Assembly (NCBI RefSeq): GCF_001483965.1
Contig: NZ_CP010796.1
Coordinates: forward strand, 1,054,001 to 1,118,000
Source: Carnobacterium sp. CP1
Lineage (GTDB): Bacteria > Bacillota > Bacilli > Lactobacillales > Carnobacteriaceae
Length of the DNA: 64,000 nt
Direction: 5' to 3'
Part shown: one piece after another, positions 17,458-25,829 of the stretch
Position numbering within the stretch: position 1 is the first letter of the stretch
Layout of the letters: each line of letters opens with the position of its first letter
Position numbers and translations under genes: made by a program
Notes under the pieces: generated by a model
What the model saw: the letters and a program-made list of their open reading frames with translations, nothing else
Told to the model about the DNA's origin: nothing
Database searches by the model: none

Positions 17458-18231
17458 CTAATCACCACCTAAATAAGCTTTGATAACCGCTTTATTATTT
17501 TTGATTTCTTTGGGAGTTCCATGAGCGATCATCCGCCCATATTCCAAAACGTAAATTCGTTCACACACATTCATCACTAAAGACATATCGTGTTCAATCA
17601 ACAAAATGGTGATCTTAAAATCTTTTTGTATTTGACGAATCAAAGCTGTTAAGTCAGCTGTTTCTTGCGGGTTCATTCCGGCAGCCGGTTCATCTAAAAA
17701 CAAGATTTTCGGTTTCGTGGCCAACGCTCTGACGATCTCCAATCGTCTTTGTTCCCCGTAAGGCAAGTTTTTTGCCAACTCGCTTACTTTTGTATCTAAG
17801 TTGAAAATCTTCAACAACTTGATCGCTTCTGCTTTCAGGGTTTGTTCTGAAGCATAAAAAGCAGGTGTTCGAAATAAAGCAGCGACTGTTCCAACTTTGT
17901 TTTTAGCGTGCATCGCGATCAAGACATTGTCCAACACGGTCAAATCCTTAAACAACCGAATATTTTGAAACGTTCTTCCCAATCCCATATCGGTAATGGT
18001 ATACGTTTTTTTGCCCACCAACGATTCTTGTTTGTCGTTAATGGCTAAATCAATACTGCCTTCAGTCGGCTCATAGACCCCCGTCAATAAATTAAATAAG
18101 GTCGTCTTGCCTGCTCCATTTGGTCCAATCAAGCCAACTAACTCATTGTCCCCTAGTTCCATAGAGACCATTGAAACTGCTGCTAATCCGCCAAAATTTT
18201 TAGTTAATTTTTTTACTTCCAATAAACTCAT
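17458..18231 (-). CDS. livG: Branched-chain amino acid ABC transporter ATP-binding protein LivG
   Basis: A 257-aa ABC ATPase with Walker A GPNGAGKTT, the LivG-type signature LPYGEQRRLEIVRAL and Walker B ILFLDEPAAGMN. It is longer than LivF by the insert typical of LivG (about residues 65-150). The start overlaps the livM stop by 4 nt. Confidence 0.95.
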   Translation of the reverse strand: MSLLEVKKLTKNFGGLAAVSMVSMELGDNELVGLIGPNGAGKTTLFNLLTGVYEPTEGSIDLAINDKQESLVGKKTYTITDMGLGRTFQNIRLFKDLTVLDNVLIAMHAKNKVGTVAALFRTPAFYASEQTLKAEAIKLLKIFNLDTKVSELAKNLPYGEQRRLEIVRALATKPKILFLDEPAAGMNPQETADLTALIRQIQKDFKITILLIEHDMSLVMNVCERIYVLEYGRMIAHGTPKEIKNNKAVIKAYLGGD

Positions 18232-19202
18232 TTTGGTTCCTCCTTTTGCTTAGGAGATGCTTTCTTTTTGCGGTTCAATAAGCCAGAAATGGTAAATTCT
18301 TTTGTTCCAAATAAACCAGATGGCTTAAAAATCATGATCGCAATCAAGGCAACCGAGTAAAGAATCATACGCAATTGTCCAAAAGGTTGTAAAAAGACAT
18401 TAATGATTCCCAGAACGATTGCGGCAACGACACTCCCTGTCACACTGCCCAATCCGCCAAATACAACGATGATCAAAATATCGATGGATTTCATAAAGGT
18501 AAAGTCGGCAGGACGGATCACACTAAAATAAGAAGCGTGCAGTCCACCACCGACAGCTGCTGTTGCTGCACCGATCACAAAAGCAATGGTTTTGAATTTT
18601 GTTGTGTTGATCCCCATCGATTCCGCGGCAATCTCATCTTCGCGAATGGCAACTGTTGCACGTCCGGCACTGCTTTTAATGTAGTTTACGATGATGACCA
18701 ACGTCACGACCACAAAAATGAAAGCCAGTTGCCAAGTGGTCAAATACGGAATCCCGCTTAACCCAGCAGCTCCATTTGTCAAACTGCCCATATTCAAAAT
18801 CGCGATACGGATGATCTCCGCTACCCCTAATGTTGCAATAGCTAAATAATCTCCTTTTAAGCGAAGTGTTGGGATCCCAACAACTAAGGCTACAAGACTT
18901 GCCACTATGATTCCCAATAACAGACCAGCAAACAACCCAACAAGTGTTGGCAATTTGATCGTCATAATGCCGGTACAATAAGCGCCGATCGCCATAAACC
19001 CAGCATGCCCTAACGAAAATTGACCTGAGAATCCAATAATCAAGTTTAATCCGGCTGCCAAAATGATATTGATCAAAATCGTCATTAAGGTGATCTCATA
19101 AAAAGCATCGATCAAGCCAAATGAAACGCCAAATTGAATCAAAAGGAAGGCGACTGCAATAAAAATGAGCCAGCCAAGATTTGTTTTATTAAATTGCTTC
19201 AT
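18228..19202 (-). CDS. livM: Branched-chain amino acid ABC transporter permease LivM
   Basis: A 324-aa inner-membrane permease with about 8-10 helices. LivM-type stretches include LIIGFSGQFSLGHAGFMAIGA and GDYLAIATLGVAEIIRI, plus the cytoplasmic loop AIREDEIAAESMGINT that contacts the ATPases. I prefer the ATG at 19202 after AGGTG; a GTG at 19211, directly after the livH stop, is the alternative. The C-terminal tail is lysine-rich. Confidence 0.93.
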   Translation of the reverse strand: MKQFNKTNLGWLIFIAVAFLLIQFGVSFGLIDAFYEITLMTILINIILAAGLNLIIGFSGQFSLGHAGFMAIGAYCTGIMTIKLPTLVGLFAGLLLGIIVASLVALVVGIPTLRLKGDYLAIATLGVAEIIRIAILNMGSLTNGAAGLSGIPYLTTWQLAFIFVVVTLVIIVNYIKSSAGRATVAIREDEIAAESMGINTTKFKTIAFVIGAATAAVGGGLHASYFSVIRPADFTFMKSIDILIIVVFGGLGSVTGSVVAAIVLGIINVFLQPFGQLRMILYSVALIAIMIFKPSGLFGTKEFTISGLLNRKKKASPKQKEEPK

Positions 19203-19211
19203 TTTTATCAC

Positions 19212-20090
19212 CTACACTTTCTCTTTCGTATTCTTACCTAATAATCCAGTTGGTTTTACAATCAAAATAATAATCAAAATCAAATACACAACAGCATCTT
19301 TAACTAGCGAGCTGCCATAGCCGCTGATCAACGTTTCGATGATCCCGATCGTAAATCCACCAAGCAGTGCACCTGGAATAATGCCGATACCGCCTAAAAC
19401 AGCTGCGATAAAAGCTTTCAGTCCAGGAACAACGCCCATCATAGGATCGATCGAATTGTAATACATTCCGACTAATACGCCCGCTGCGCCAGCCAGTGCT
19501 GATCCAAGAATAAACGTAAATGAAATGACATTGTCTACATTTATCCCCATCAAGCGAGCAGCGTCAGCGTCTGTACTAACTGCTCGCATCGCTTTTCCCA
19601 TCTTCGTTTGTTTAACAATAAACTGAAGGGCCAGCATCAAAACGATCGTCGTCGCAAAAATAGTGATTTGTGTTTGATTGACTTGAATCGAACCTAAATT
19701 GTAAACTTTTTTAGTGATTACTTGCGGAAAGGCTCTGACTTGCGGACCTACTAGGTAAATCATGCTGTTTTGCACTAAAAACGAAACACCGATAGCAGTG
19801 ATCAAGGCCGCTACTCGCGTTGCCTTCCGTAAAGGTTTGTAAGCGACCCTTTCAATGATGGCTCCTAATATTGCACAAACAACCATCGAAATAATCAACG
19901 AAGGAATCAATCCTAAGTGGAGAATATTGATCGTTGCATAACCGACAAAGGCCCCTACCATATAAATTTCTCCATGGGCGAAGTTGATCAGCTTGATGAT
20001 GCCATAAACCATCGTATACCCCAGTGCGATCAACGCATAAATGCTGCCTAATGAAAGGCCGTTAATGAGTTGTTGAATAAAATTTTCCAT
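19212..20090 (-). CDS. livH: Branched-chain amino acid ABC transporter permease LivH
   Basis: A 292-aa permease with the LivH N-terminal sequence QQLINGLSLGSIYALIALGY and the ATPase-contact loop MRAVSTDADAARLMGINVD. The ATG at 20090 follows AAAAGGGGAG at good spacing; the longer in-frame reading lies in the livJ-livH gap and is unlikely. It forms the channel with LivM. Confidence 0.95.
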   Translation of the reverse strand: MENFIQQLINGLSLGSIYALIALGYTMVYGIIKLINFAHGEIYMVGAFVGYATINILHLGLIPSLIISMVVCAILGAIIERVAYKPLRKATRVAALITAIGVSFLVQNSMIYLVGPQVRAFPQVITKKVYNLGSIQVNQTQITIFATTIVLMLALQFIVKQTKMGKAMRAVSTDADAARLMGINVDNVISFTFILGSALAGAAGVLVGMYYNSIDPMMGVVPGLKAFIAAVLGGIGIIPGALLGGFTIGIIETLISGYGSSLVKDAVVYLILIIILIVKPTGLLGKNTKEKV

Positions 20091-20164
20091 AAGGCTCCCC
20101 TTTTCTGACAAATTCAAGAGGTGCAACGCTACGATCAGCTTCACACCTCTCTTACACTCATTTA

Positions 20165-21313
20165 TTATTTAGGCGCTACTTCCGTTCCGCCAACTTCTTT
20201 TCCATCTTGTAATTCAATAACGAAAACTGATTTTACCGGATTGTGGTTTTCATCAATGGCAAAATTACCTGTAACCCCTTGGAAATCGGTAATAGCTTCA
20301 AGAGCTTTGACCACTTCTTCTGGGTCGCTGCTGTCTGCTTCTTCAATTCCTTGTTTCGCTAGGTAGACCGAATCATAAGCTAGCGCCGAAAAAGCATCTG
20401 GAGCTGTTTTGTATTCGTCTGTGTAAGCTTTAATAAAGTCTTGAATATTTTTTTCTTCGTTATTCAAAGAGAAATGAGCTGAATAGTAGACGTTTGACAC
20501 ATTCTCTTCGCCTGCTAAGTCAAGCAGCGCTTGGTTGCTAAAACCATCTGCTCCTAAAATCGGCTGTTCAATTCCCATTTCACGGGCTTGTTTAATGATC
20601 AAACCGGCTTGTTCATAATAGGCTGGCATATAGATAACATCAAAATCTTTGTCCTTGATTCGAGTTAAAATCGCGTTAAAGTCTGTATCATCAGCTGTGA
20701 AATTTTCATCAGCCACAATCTCGCCTGTATAAGAATTTTTAAACGATTTGGTTAATCCGATTGCATAGTCGCTTGAGCTGTCTCCGATAATCACAGCTTT
20801 TTTAGAATCTAAGTGAGTCGTAGCAAATTCTGCTAACGCTACTCCTTGGAATGAGTCTTGGAAACCTGTCCGGAAAACATAAGGCTGAACGTTTCCATTA
20901 TCGTCTAATGTCAAACCATCATCTGTACCAGAAGGCGTGATCATCGCCACTTTCGCTCTGGTTACTGCTGGTGTTGCTGCTTTGGTCGTACCACTTGTGG
21001 CCGGTCCAACGATAACAGAGACTTTTTCTTGTGTAGCTAATTTTGTTGCGATACTAGCCGACTCTGTTGTATCTGATTTATTATCTAGTTCAATATAGTC
21101 TAATTGCTTATCCAAAACACCGCCGGCTTCATTGATTTCTTTGATCGCCAACTTAGCTCCATTCGATTCTGCAGTTCCATAAGCAGAAACCGGACCGGTC
21201 AATTCAAAATTACCGCCGATTTTAATGGTATCTGAATCATCCGCACTTCCTTGAGCACCACATGCTGTGGCAAATACTGCTAGCGCTGCTAGCCCAACAA
21301 CTAATTTTTTCAT
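20165..21313 (-). CDS. livJ: Branched-chain amino acid ABC transporter substrate-binding lipoprotein
   Basis: A 382-aa periplasmic-binding-protein-like lipoprotein. It has a signal peptide with lipobox ATAC (Cys18), then a type 1 two-lobed fold with IKIGGNFELTGPVSAYGTAE near the N-terminus and VIVGPATSGTTKAATPAV around residue 100. It captures leucine, isoleucine or valine (exact preference unknown) and is the first gene of the operon livJHMGF plus the CBS-ACT gene. A CodY-like box sits in its promoter. Confidence 0.95.
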   Translation of the reverse strand: MKKLVVGLAALAVFATACGAQGSADDSDTIKIGGNFELTGPVSAYGTAESNGAKLAIKEINEAGGVLDKQLDYIELDNKSDTTESASIATKLATQEKVSVIVGPATSGTTKAATPAVTRAKVAMITPSGTDDGLTLDDNGNVQPYVFRTGFQDSFQGVALAEFATTHLDSKKAVIIGDSSSDYAIGLTKSFKNSYTGEIVADENFTADDTDFNAILTRIKDKDFDVIYMPAYYEQAGLIIKQAREMGIEQPILGADGFSNQALLDLAGEENVSNVYYSAHFSLNNEEKNIQDFIKAYTDEYKTAPDAFSALAYDSVYLAKQGIEEADSSDPEEVVKALEAITDFQGVTGNFAIDENHNPVKSVFVIELQDGKEVGGTEVAPK

Positions 21314-21403
21314 TTTTATTTCCCCCTATTTTTCGCTTTTCCAATCCTTAATAACGGATGATACATTTATTAGAATAAGATAAGAATTAGCTTAGTGCTT
21401 CAT

Positions 21404-21432
21404 AGTATAGAATATTCTGACAATTTAAGCAA
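21404..21432 (-). promoter_or_regulatory. liv operon promoter with CodY-like box
   Basis: Minus strand TTGCTT, 17 nt, TATACT. The spacer holds AATTGTCAGAATATT (21411-21425), matching 13 of 15 positions of the CodY consensus AATTTTCWGAAAATT. CodY binding there would block RNA polymerase when branched-chain amino acids are abundant. Confidence 0.75.
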
Positions 21433-21491
21433 TAGAAATCCGAATCTTTTTTTTATAGCAGCTGTTTTCTTTATTTCATTTGTTTTTCAGC

Positions 21492-21535
21492 AAAAAAAGA
21501 TGCAGCAAATGAGGTAAATTCCCCTGCTGCATCTT
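21492..21535 (-). terminator. Terminator of the GerMN lipoprotein gene
   Basis: An 11-bp stem (AAGATGCAGCA/TGCTGCATCTT) with a 17-nt loop, followed by a T run on the minus strand. Confidence 0.85.
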
Positions 21536-21546
21536 CTCGTTTGCGT

Positions 21547-22710
21547 TTACTGCAATTCACTGCTGTTTTCGGTATTTACTGTAAAGGATTCGCCTTCTTC
21601 TTTTTGAATATGTCCTGTGCTGTAAGGTTGTCCTTCAACCGTTAGATACACTTCATTCATATAATAATACCCGCCAATAGTATTGACGATGCTTTGCAAA
21701 ATCAACGTTTCATAAGCAGATCCTGCATTCATTTCTGAAATCAATTCTTTAGAGAAGTCGACATACACTCTTCCGTCGGTATTCAAATACAAACTCAAAA
21801 TGGTGGTATTGTCTGATAGAACTTTTCCAACAGATTCATTCGGCGATTCTTTATAAGCCAATTCAATAGCTTTTTTAGTAACATCGTTGGTTTTGAAAGC
21901 TAATTCTTTATCCACATAAGATAGCATCTCTCCATCAGCATTAGGATAATAGAAACGTACCGTTTGAATCAATGGCACATCGGTTTCAATCTGACTCAAT
22001 GTGGATGTCACATTGTAATCGTCTGACGTAAACACGGTTTTTACCAGCCCTATATCCGGTGCATAGTAATCGACTACTTTGTCTTCGCTTCCTTCAGTGG
22101 TCACTTCTACCGTTTCATAAGTCCCCATCGGTGTCTCAACGGAAACATTGATTCCCGTGATCGTCCGTGTCCGTTCCCCTATTGCTGGCCAAGTCGTTCC
22201 TTCTTTTAAAGGTGCTTTAAGCAGGACTTCAGTTCCCTCTTCTTCTCCCGGTTCTTGGTCAAGCCAATTTTCTCGCGAATAAGCTTCGCCGCGGGACAAG
22301 CGAGTCTTTATTTGGTCTTTTTCTAATTCAATAACCATTACTTCTTCTGTTCCGCCATTATTTTTTCTGATTTGTTTCCGATTGTCTTTAGCATAATCGG
22401 TGTAAACATCGTAACTGGCAAATTCATTGCCTTCGCCTTCGTAGATGTAATGCTTATTGGCTGTATCTGGAAAATAAGCAGCTAATGTCAGACTTTCCGG
22501 CTCTTCAGCTGTTGAACTAGAACTAGAAGCAGCTTCTTGGCTCGAACTCGTTGCTGAGCTTTCTGCAGAACTGGAACTCACCCTGCTTTCTTCAGAACTT
22601 GACTGACTGATGGAAGAATCGCTGTCTGGCTCACCCTGATTAAAAAAACGGCAAGAAGATAGGATAAGAGCTAAAAAGAATAAACTAAAAAGGAAACCGA
22701 ACTTTTTCAT
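21547..22710 (-). CDS. GerMN-domain lipoprotein
   Basis: A 387-aa lipoprotein: lipobox LSSC (Cys20), a serine-rich linker (about 30-70), a central beta-rich domain (about 75-235) and a C-terminal GerMN domain (about 245-365; LYLNTDGRVYVDFSKEL). GerMN domains occur in the spore germination protein GerM and in many non-sporulating Bacillota, where their role is unclear; they are thought to bind wall or other surface ligands. It is monocistronic with a cre-like operator in its promoter. Confidence 0.88.
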   Translation of the reverse strand: MKKFGFLFSLFFLALILSSCRFFNQGEPDSDSSISQSSSEESRVSSSSAESSATSSSQEAASSSSSTAEEPESLTLAAYFPDTANKHYIYEGEGNEFASYDVYTDYAKDNRKQIRKNNGGTEEVMVIELEKDQIKTRLSRGEAYSRENWLDQEPGEEEGTEVLLKAPLKEGTTWPAIGERTRTITGINVSVETPMGTYETVEVTTEGSEDKVVDYYAPDIGLVKTVFTSDDYNVTSTLSQIETDVPLIQTVRFYYPNADGEMLSYVDKELAFKTNDVTKKAIELAYKESPNESVGKVLSDNTTILSLYLNTDGRVYVDFSKELISEMNAGSAYETLILQSIVNTIGGYYYMNEVYLTVEGQPYSTGHIQKEEGESFTVNTENSSELQ

Positions 22711-22744
22711 ATTGTATCCCCCCGCTTTCTATTCTATATAGTTT

Positions 22745-22771
22745 ATTATACCATCAACAGAAAGCGTTTTC
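22745..22771 (-). promoter_or_regulatory. Promoter of the GerMN gene with cre-like site
   Basis: An extended -10 (TGGTATAAT; TATAAT at 22745-22750) lacks a good -35. Instead the 12-bp palindrome GAAAACGCTTTC (22760-22771) overlaps that position. It matches the core of the CcpA catabolite-response element. Confidence 0.6.
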
Positions 22772-22835
22772 TAATATTGTGAAATTATCATCTCAAAAAA
22801 CGGCTTGCCCTAATCTTCGTACTCTACAATCCTTT

Positions 22836-22940
22836 TTAATTTAAAATCCATGTTACTATTCCAATCGAAGCAAATCCAAAAAAAAGACATAATAAGAAAA
22901 AAACGCTAAAGAGGATCATTTTTTTTATTTTTTCATACAT
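22836..22940 (-). CDS. 34-aa small membrane protein
   Basis: ATG at 22940 follows AAGGAGAT and encodes MYEKIKKMILFSVFFLLCLF followed by 14 more residues. Essentially this is a lysine-tipped start and a single hydrophobic helix (about 8-31). It lies 28 nt downstream of another small membrane-protein ORF and is likely cotranscribed. No homologue is known to me. The strong ribosome binding site and membrane-helix composition support it being real. Confidence 0.6.
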   Translation of the reverse strand: MYEKIKKMILFSVFFLLCLFFGFASIGIVTWILN

Positions 22941-22968
22941 GTTCTAATCTCCTTGTGAACGAATAAAA

Positions 22969-23124
22969 TCATTCAATTTTGTCTGCTCTTCTAAGCAAGA
23001 TATACCCTAAAGCTAATAAACCGTATCCGATTCCAATCTGTTGATTGAATAATCCGATAATTGCTAAACCAAAAACAATACCTGATAATAGTTGAAAAAC
23101 CAAATACCCTTTTTTCTTTTTCAT
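22969..23124 (-). CDS. 51-aa small membrane protein
   Basis: ATG at 23124 follows GGAGGGAAGC. The product begins MKKKKGYLVFQLLSGIVFGL and has two short hydrophobic segments (about 7-25 and 30-44) ending in a charged tail LRRADKIE. It is divergent from the membrane-anchored XRE regulator at 23435, with a 310-bp gap, an arrangement typical of a regulator and its target. The function is unknown. Confidence 0.62.
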   Translation of the reverse strand: MKKKKGYLVFQLLSGIVFGLAIIGLFNQQIGIGYGLLALGYILLRRADKIE

Positions 23125-23270
23125 CTGCTTCCCTCCAAAAAATGACGCGCCTTTGATTTGTCCTGCTGACTAAAAATGGTTATAGAAAAGCAGTTGCTCC
23201 TGTCTGGCTTGATATCTTTTTTTCTTCTTTCAATGCCTTAATTATCCAGCAGCTCGTCCCAAATAGAAAG

Positions 23271-23402
23271 CACGCAACAGTTTACATCTTAGCAACCAAT
23301 GGTTTACATCGTTGGTTTAAAGCAGTTTTTAGATGTGCGAACCACTAAACAAGAAAAAATTTCGATTAACGGATGGTCAAACCCATCTGCTTTCGGTATG
23401 AT
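23271..23402 (+). promoter_or_regulatory. Divergent regulatory region of the XRE regulator
   Basis: Plus-strand promoter TGGTCA-17-TATGAT (23374-23402) lies upstream of the regulator. An inverted repeat GATGG..CCATC overlaps the -35, and AACCAA..TTGGTT lies at about 23294-23317. Both could be operator sites. I could not place a convincing minus-strand promoter for the two small ORFs. Confidence 0.4.
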
Positions 23403-23434
23403 AGAAAATGACAAAATACAAAGGAGGAAACGGG

Positions 23435-23947
23435 TTGGCTTTAGCAGAACGATTAAAAGAGAGCAGAATCAATAAAGGATTTACACAAGGAGACGTCGCG
23501 GATCATTTACAAATTTCTCGTCAGTCTATTTCTAAATGGGAAAACGGAAACAGTTACCCTGATTTAGATAATCTTGTAAAGTTAAGCAACTATTATGAAA
23601 TATCAATCGATGAACTATTAAAAGAAAATCAAGACCTAAAAAAAAGAATTGAAGAGAACGAAATTAAAATCGAGGACTCTTATCGAAAGTTGGATTTCAT
23701 CAGAGGCTCTTCAGATAAAGATGAAGGACTTATCTTGCTGATTCTCTCTTTTGTTAGTTTTTTGATTGCTCCTTTTGGACTTATTGTGGCGCCAATCGTT
23801 ATAAAAAGGAACAAAAAAACAAACACACTCTATAAATTGCTTTATCTCTCGTGTGTTTGCTGTATTCTTTTCAATTTATTTATTGGTTACGGCGTTCTAA
23901 GCGATATTTTTGGATGGGGAACGACTACTGTCGAGTACCTCGGCTAA
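23435..23947 (+). CDS. XRE-family regulator with C-terminal membrane segments
   Basis: A 170-aa protein: a Cro/C1-type HTH (about residues 1-60; TQGDVADHLQISRQSISKWE), a short charged coil (about 65-95) and two hydrophobic helices (about 103-127 and 133-158). Membrane-anchored XRE proteins of this plan sense envelope or small-molecule signals in some Bacillota. I chose the TTG at 23435 because AAAGGAGG lies 7 nt before it; an ATG at 23408 would translate through that site. It is divergent from two small membrane-protein ORFs. Confidence 0.85.
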   Translation: MALAERLKESRINKGFTQGDVADHLQISRQSISKWENGNSYPDLDNLVKLSNYYEISIDELLKENQDLKKRIEENEIKIEDSYRKLDFIRGSSDKDEGLILLILSFVSFLIAPFGLIVAPIVIKRNKKTNTLYKLLYLSCVCCILFNLFIGYGVLSDIFGWGTTTVEYLG

Positions 23948-24421
23948 TCAATAACTAATCGAAATACTATTCGTTAACAGCTTTGCCCGTAAATTTATTG
24001 ATGTCGTGATCAGCGAGACCTTTCTTTTCAGATAGTAAGTCGCTTGTTTGGTGTTGTCGACGCTTAGTTTAGCGCTCGTAAAACTTCCTGTGTAAGCCAC
24101 CATGGACGGCGAATACGCTTTTGTGATTTTATTGCCGCTGATCGTGATTTGGTATTCTGCTTTCCATTGACCGGGTGTAGCAGCTGAAATTTTATAATTC
24201 CCATTTTTTACGGTTCTTAAAAAATTTGGGCGTTCTTCAACTTCAATAAACATATTTTCTCCTGCAGGTGTGACAACAACAAATGACTGTGTGCCTCCTT
24301 GTTCTAAATCATAGACTATTTTTCCCTGGTCCCCAACTGTTTGTTCTGCTTCTGCTTGTACTTCCTGAGCCCCAAAAGAAAACAGTGCAGCTAATCCTAA
24401 AATAAGAAACGTCTTTTTCAT
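23948..24421 (-). CDS. Small secreted protein of unknown function (DUF5626-like)
   Basis: A 157-aa protein with a clear signal peptide (cleavage near AEA, about residue 24) and a beta-rich body: GGTQSFVVVTPAGENMFIEV, NYKISAATPGQWKAEYQITI and AYTGSFTSAKLSVDN. The pattern recalls DUF5626 proteins of Gram-positive bacteria, but I hold this family call lightly. The start follows GGAGG. It ends 1 nt from the converging XRE regulator, with no terminator between them. Confidence 0.6.
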   Translation of the reverse strand: MKKTFLILGLAALFSFGAQEVQAEAEQTVGDQGKIVYDLEQGGTQSFVVVTPAGENMFIEVEERPNFLRTVKNGNYKISAATPGQWKAEYQITISGNKITKAYSPSMVAYTGSFTSAKLSVDNTKQATYYLKRKVSLITTSINLRAKLLTNSISISY

Positions 24422-24450
24422 CTTCTATTCCTCCAAATCGATTTTTATAA

Positions 24451-24649
24451 ACAGGTACCAATTCCTTTTGAGTACCGTAAGGAACTCAAATCTCTGTACT
24501 TAAGGTACGCAAATCCCTTTTAAGCACCGCAAAGAGTTTTAATCTCTGTACTTAAGGCACGCAAATCCCTTTTGAGTACCGCAAGGAGTTCAAACCTCTG
24601 TACTTAAGGCACGCAAATCCCATTTTTGAGTGCCATAAAGACTTTAAAA
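24451..24649. repeat. 52-bp tandem repeat array, copy set 2
   Basis: Units starting CTTAAGG(T/C)ACGCAAAT begin at 24499, 24551 and 24603, exactly 52 bp apart, with a decayed copy before them at about 24451. The first 15 bases equal those of the array at 5916, though the second half of the unit differs (here CCCTTTT, ACCGCAA and CTCTGTA blocks). The rest of the gap, 24650-24837, contains a hairpin GTCCC..GGGAC near 24754-24776 and no gene I can support. Confidence 0.85.
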
Positions 24650-24837
24650 CGGTATTTTCACTAACCGAGTATGAGATAAAATTCTTTGAAACCTATATAC
24701 GCGGTGCTTTTTGTGTTCTAGGTGTCAAAATCCCAGCACATGGGTTGCGTTAAGTCCCGGAAATCATTAATGGGACATGGAGATAAGAAAACCCATCGGC
24801 AATCATCTCAAAGAACAGAGTTGGCAGTACAACTTGA

Positions 24838-24873
24838 AAGAGCCTATTTTGAGGAAACTCAAAATAGGCTCTT
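24838..24873 (-). terminator. Terminator-like hairpin after the HAD gene
   Basis: Perfect 16-bp arms (AAGAGCCTATTTTGAG) around a GAAA loop. The minus-strand T-tract is short, so termination strength is uncertain. Confidence 0.6.
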
Positions 24874-24917
24874 AGCCGTTAAATCCCTTCATTCGAATAT
24901 GGAATGTGCCCTTTACC

Positions 24918-25739
24918 TTATAAATCACTTAGTACATAAGGCTGTTGCAAGTTTAACAGTTGGTTGATGGCATACAAAACGCCACTCTCTTCATTTGATT
25001 TGGTCACAAAATTGGCTGCATCCAAAATCTCTTGACAAGCATTGCGTACTGCGAAACTATATTCACCACTAGCCATTAGTTCAACATCATTACGGCCATC
25101 TCCAAATACCATTGTTTCTGCTGGGCTAACATTTAAAATAGATTGAAGTTTTTTAATGGTTGTCCCTTTATGAACATCAAAATCTGCAATATCGATCCAA
25201 GTATCTTCAGAAGCCACTATGTACAAACGGTCTTCAAAGTTACTCATTTTCTCTTTTGTAGCCACACATTGTCCTAAAGGATCATGGAGTGTGATCTTTA
25301 AAAAATCATCTGAGATATCATGGAAATCTTCTACTTCGACCACTTCTGCATAAGAGCCTTTAACATAATGAAGTTCAGTTTCAGGTATATCTTTTTTGAC
25401 CACTGCTCCGTTTTGAGTACAAGCAATGATGGTATGTTCTAGACTAATTTCTTCTAAGGCTTCAATAGCTTGCAGTCCTAATGCATTAGGAATCAACGAC
25501 TCATAAATAAACTGTCCATTGTGTTTGATTCGAGTTGCACTATCTCCCAGAATCCACAAATCTGCTGCATCTTCTTCAAACAATTCTTCTACACGTTCAC
25601 ATTGCTTCCCTGTACAAGGTGCGAAGAAAACGCCTTGTTCTTTCATTACATCATTTGTTTGCTTAAATAGCAGCCGATCAAAATCGCCTTTGCTGTTTAA
25701 AAAAGTCCCATCCATATCTGTAATAATCAATTTAATCAT
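24918..25739 (-). CDS. Cof-type HAD-superfamily phosphatase
   Basis: A 273-aa type IIB HAD hydrolase. Motif I is DMDGT (Asp8, Asp10), and the C-terminal metal-binding motif is VFGDGRNDVELM (about 213-224). The large cap lies between them. These enzymes dephosphorylate sugar phosphates or cofactors such as FMN and PLP; the substrate cannot be assigned. The start follows AAAGGTGG. Confidence 0.92.
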   Translation of the reverse strand: MIKLIITDMDGTFLNSKGDFDRLLFKQTNDVMKEQGVFFAPCTGKQCERVEELFEEDAADLWILGDSATRIKHNGQFIYESLIPNALGLQAIEALEEISLEHTIIACTQNGAVVKKDIPETELHYVKGSYAEVVEVEDFHDISDDFLKITLHDPLGQCVATKEKMSNFEDRLYIVASEDTWIDIADFDVHKGTTIKKLQSILNVSPAETMVFGDGRNDVELMASGEYSFAVRNACQEILDAANFVTKSNEESGVLYAINQLLNLQQPYVLSDL

Positions 25740-25829
25740 TGTATAAATTCCACCTTTTTTTATTAAACAATCTTATTATGCACCACATTCAATGTGGAAA
25801 AATTTTTCATCATTTAAAAAAGCTTTTTT

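Noticed and set aside
24722-24967. 81-codon plus-strand ORF after array 2
   Set aside because: It crosses the perfect terminator hairpin at 24838-24873 and the end of the HAD gene; a shadow reading.
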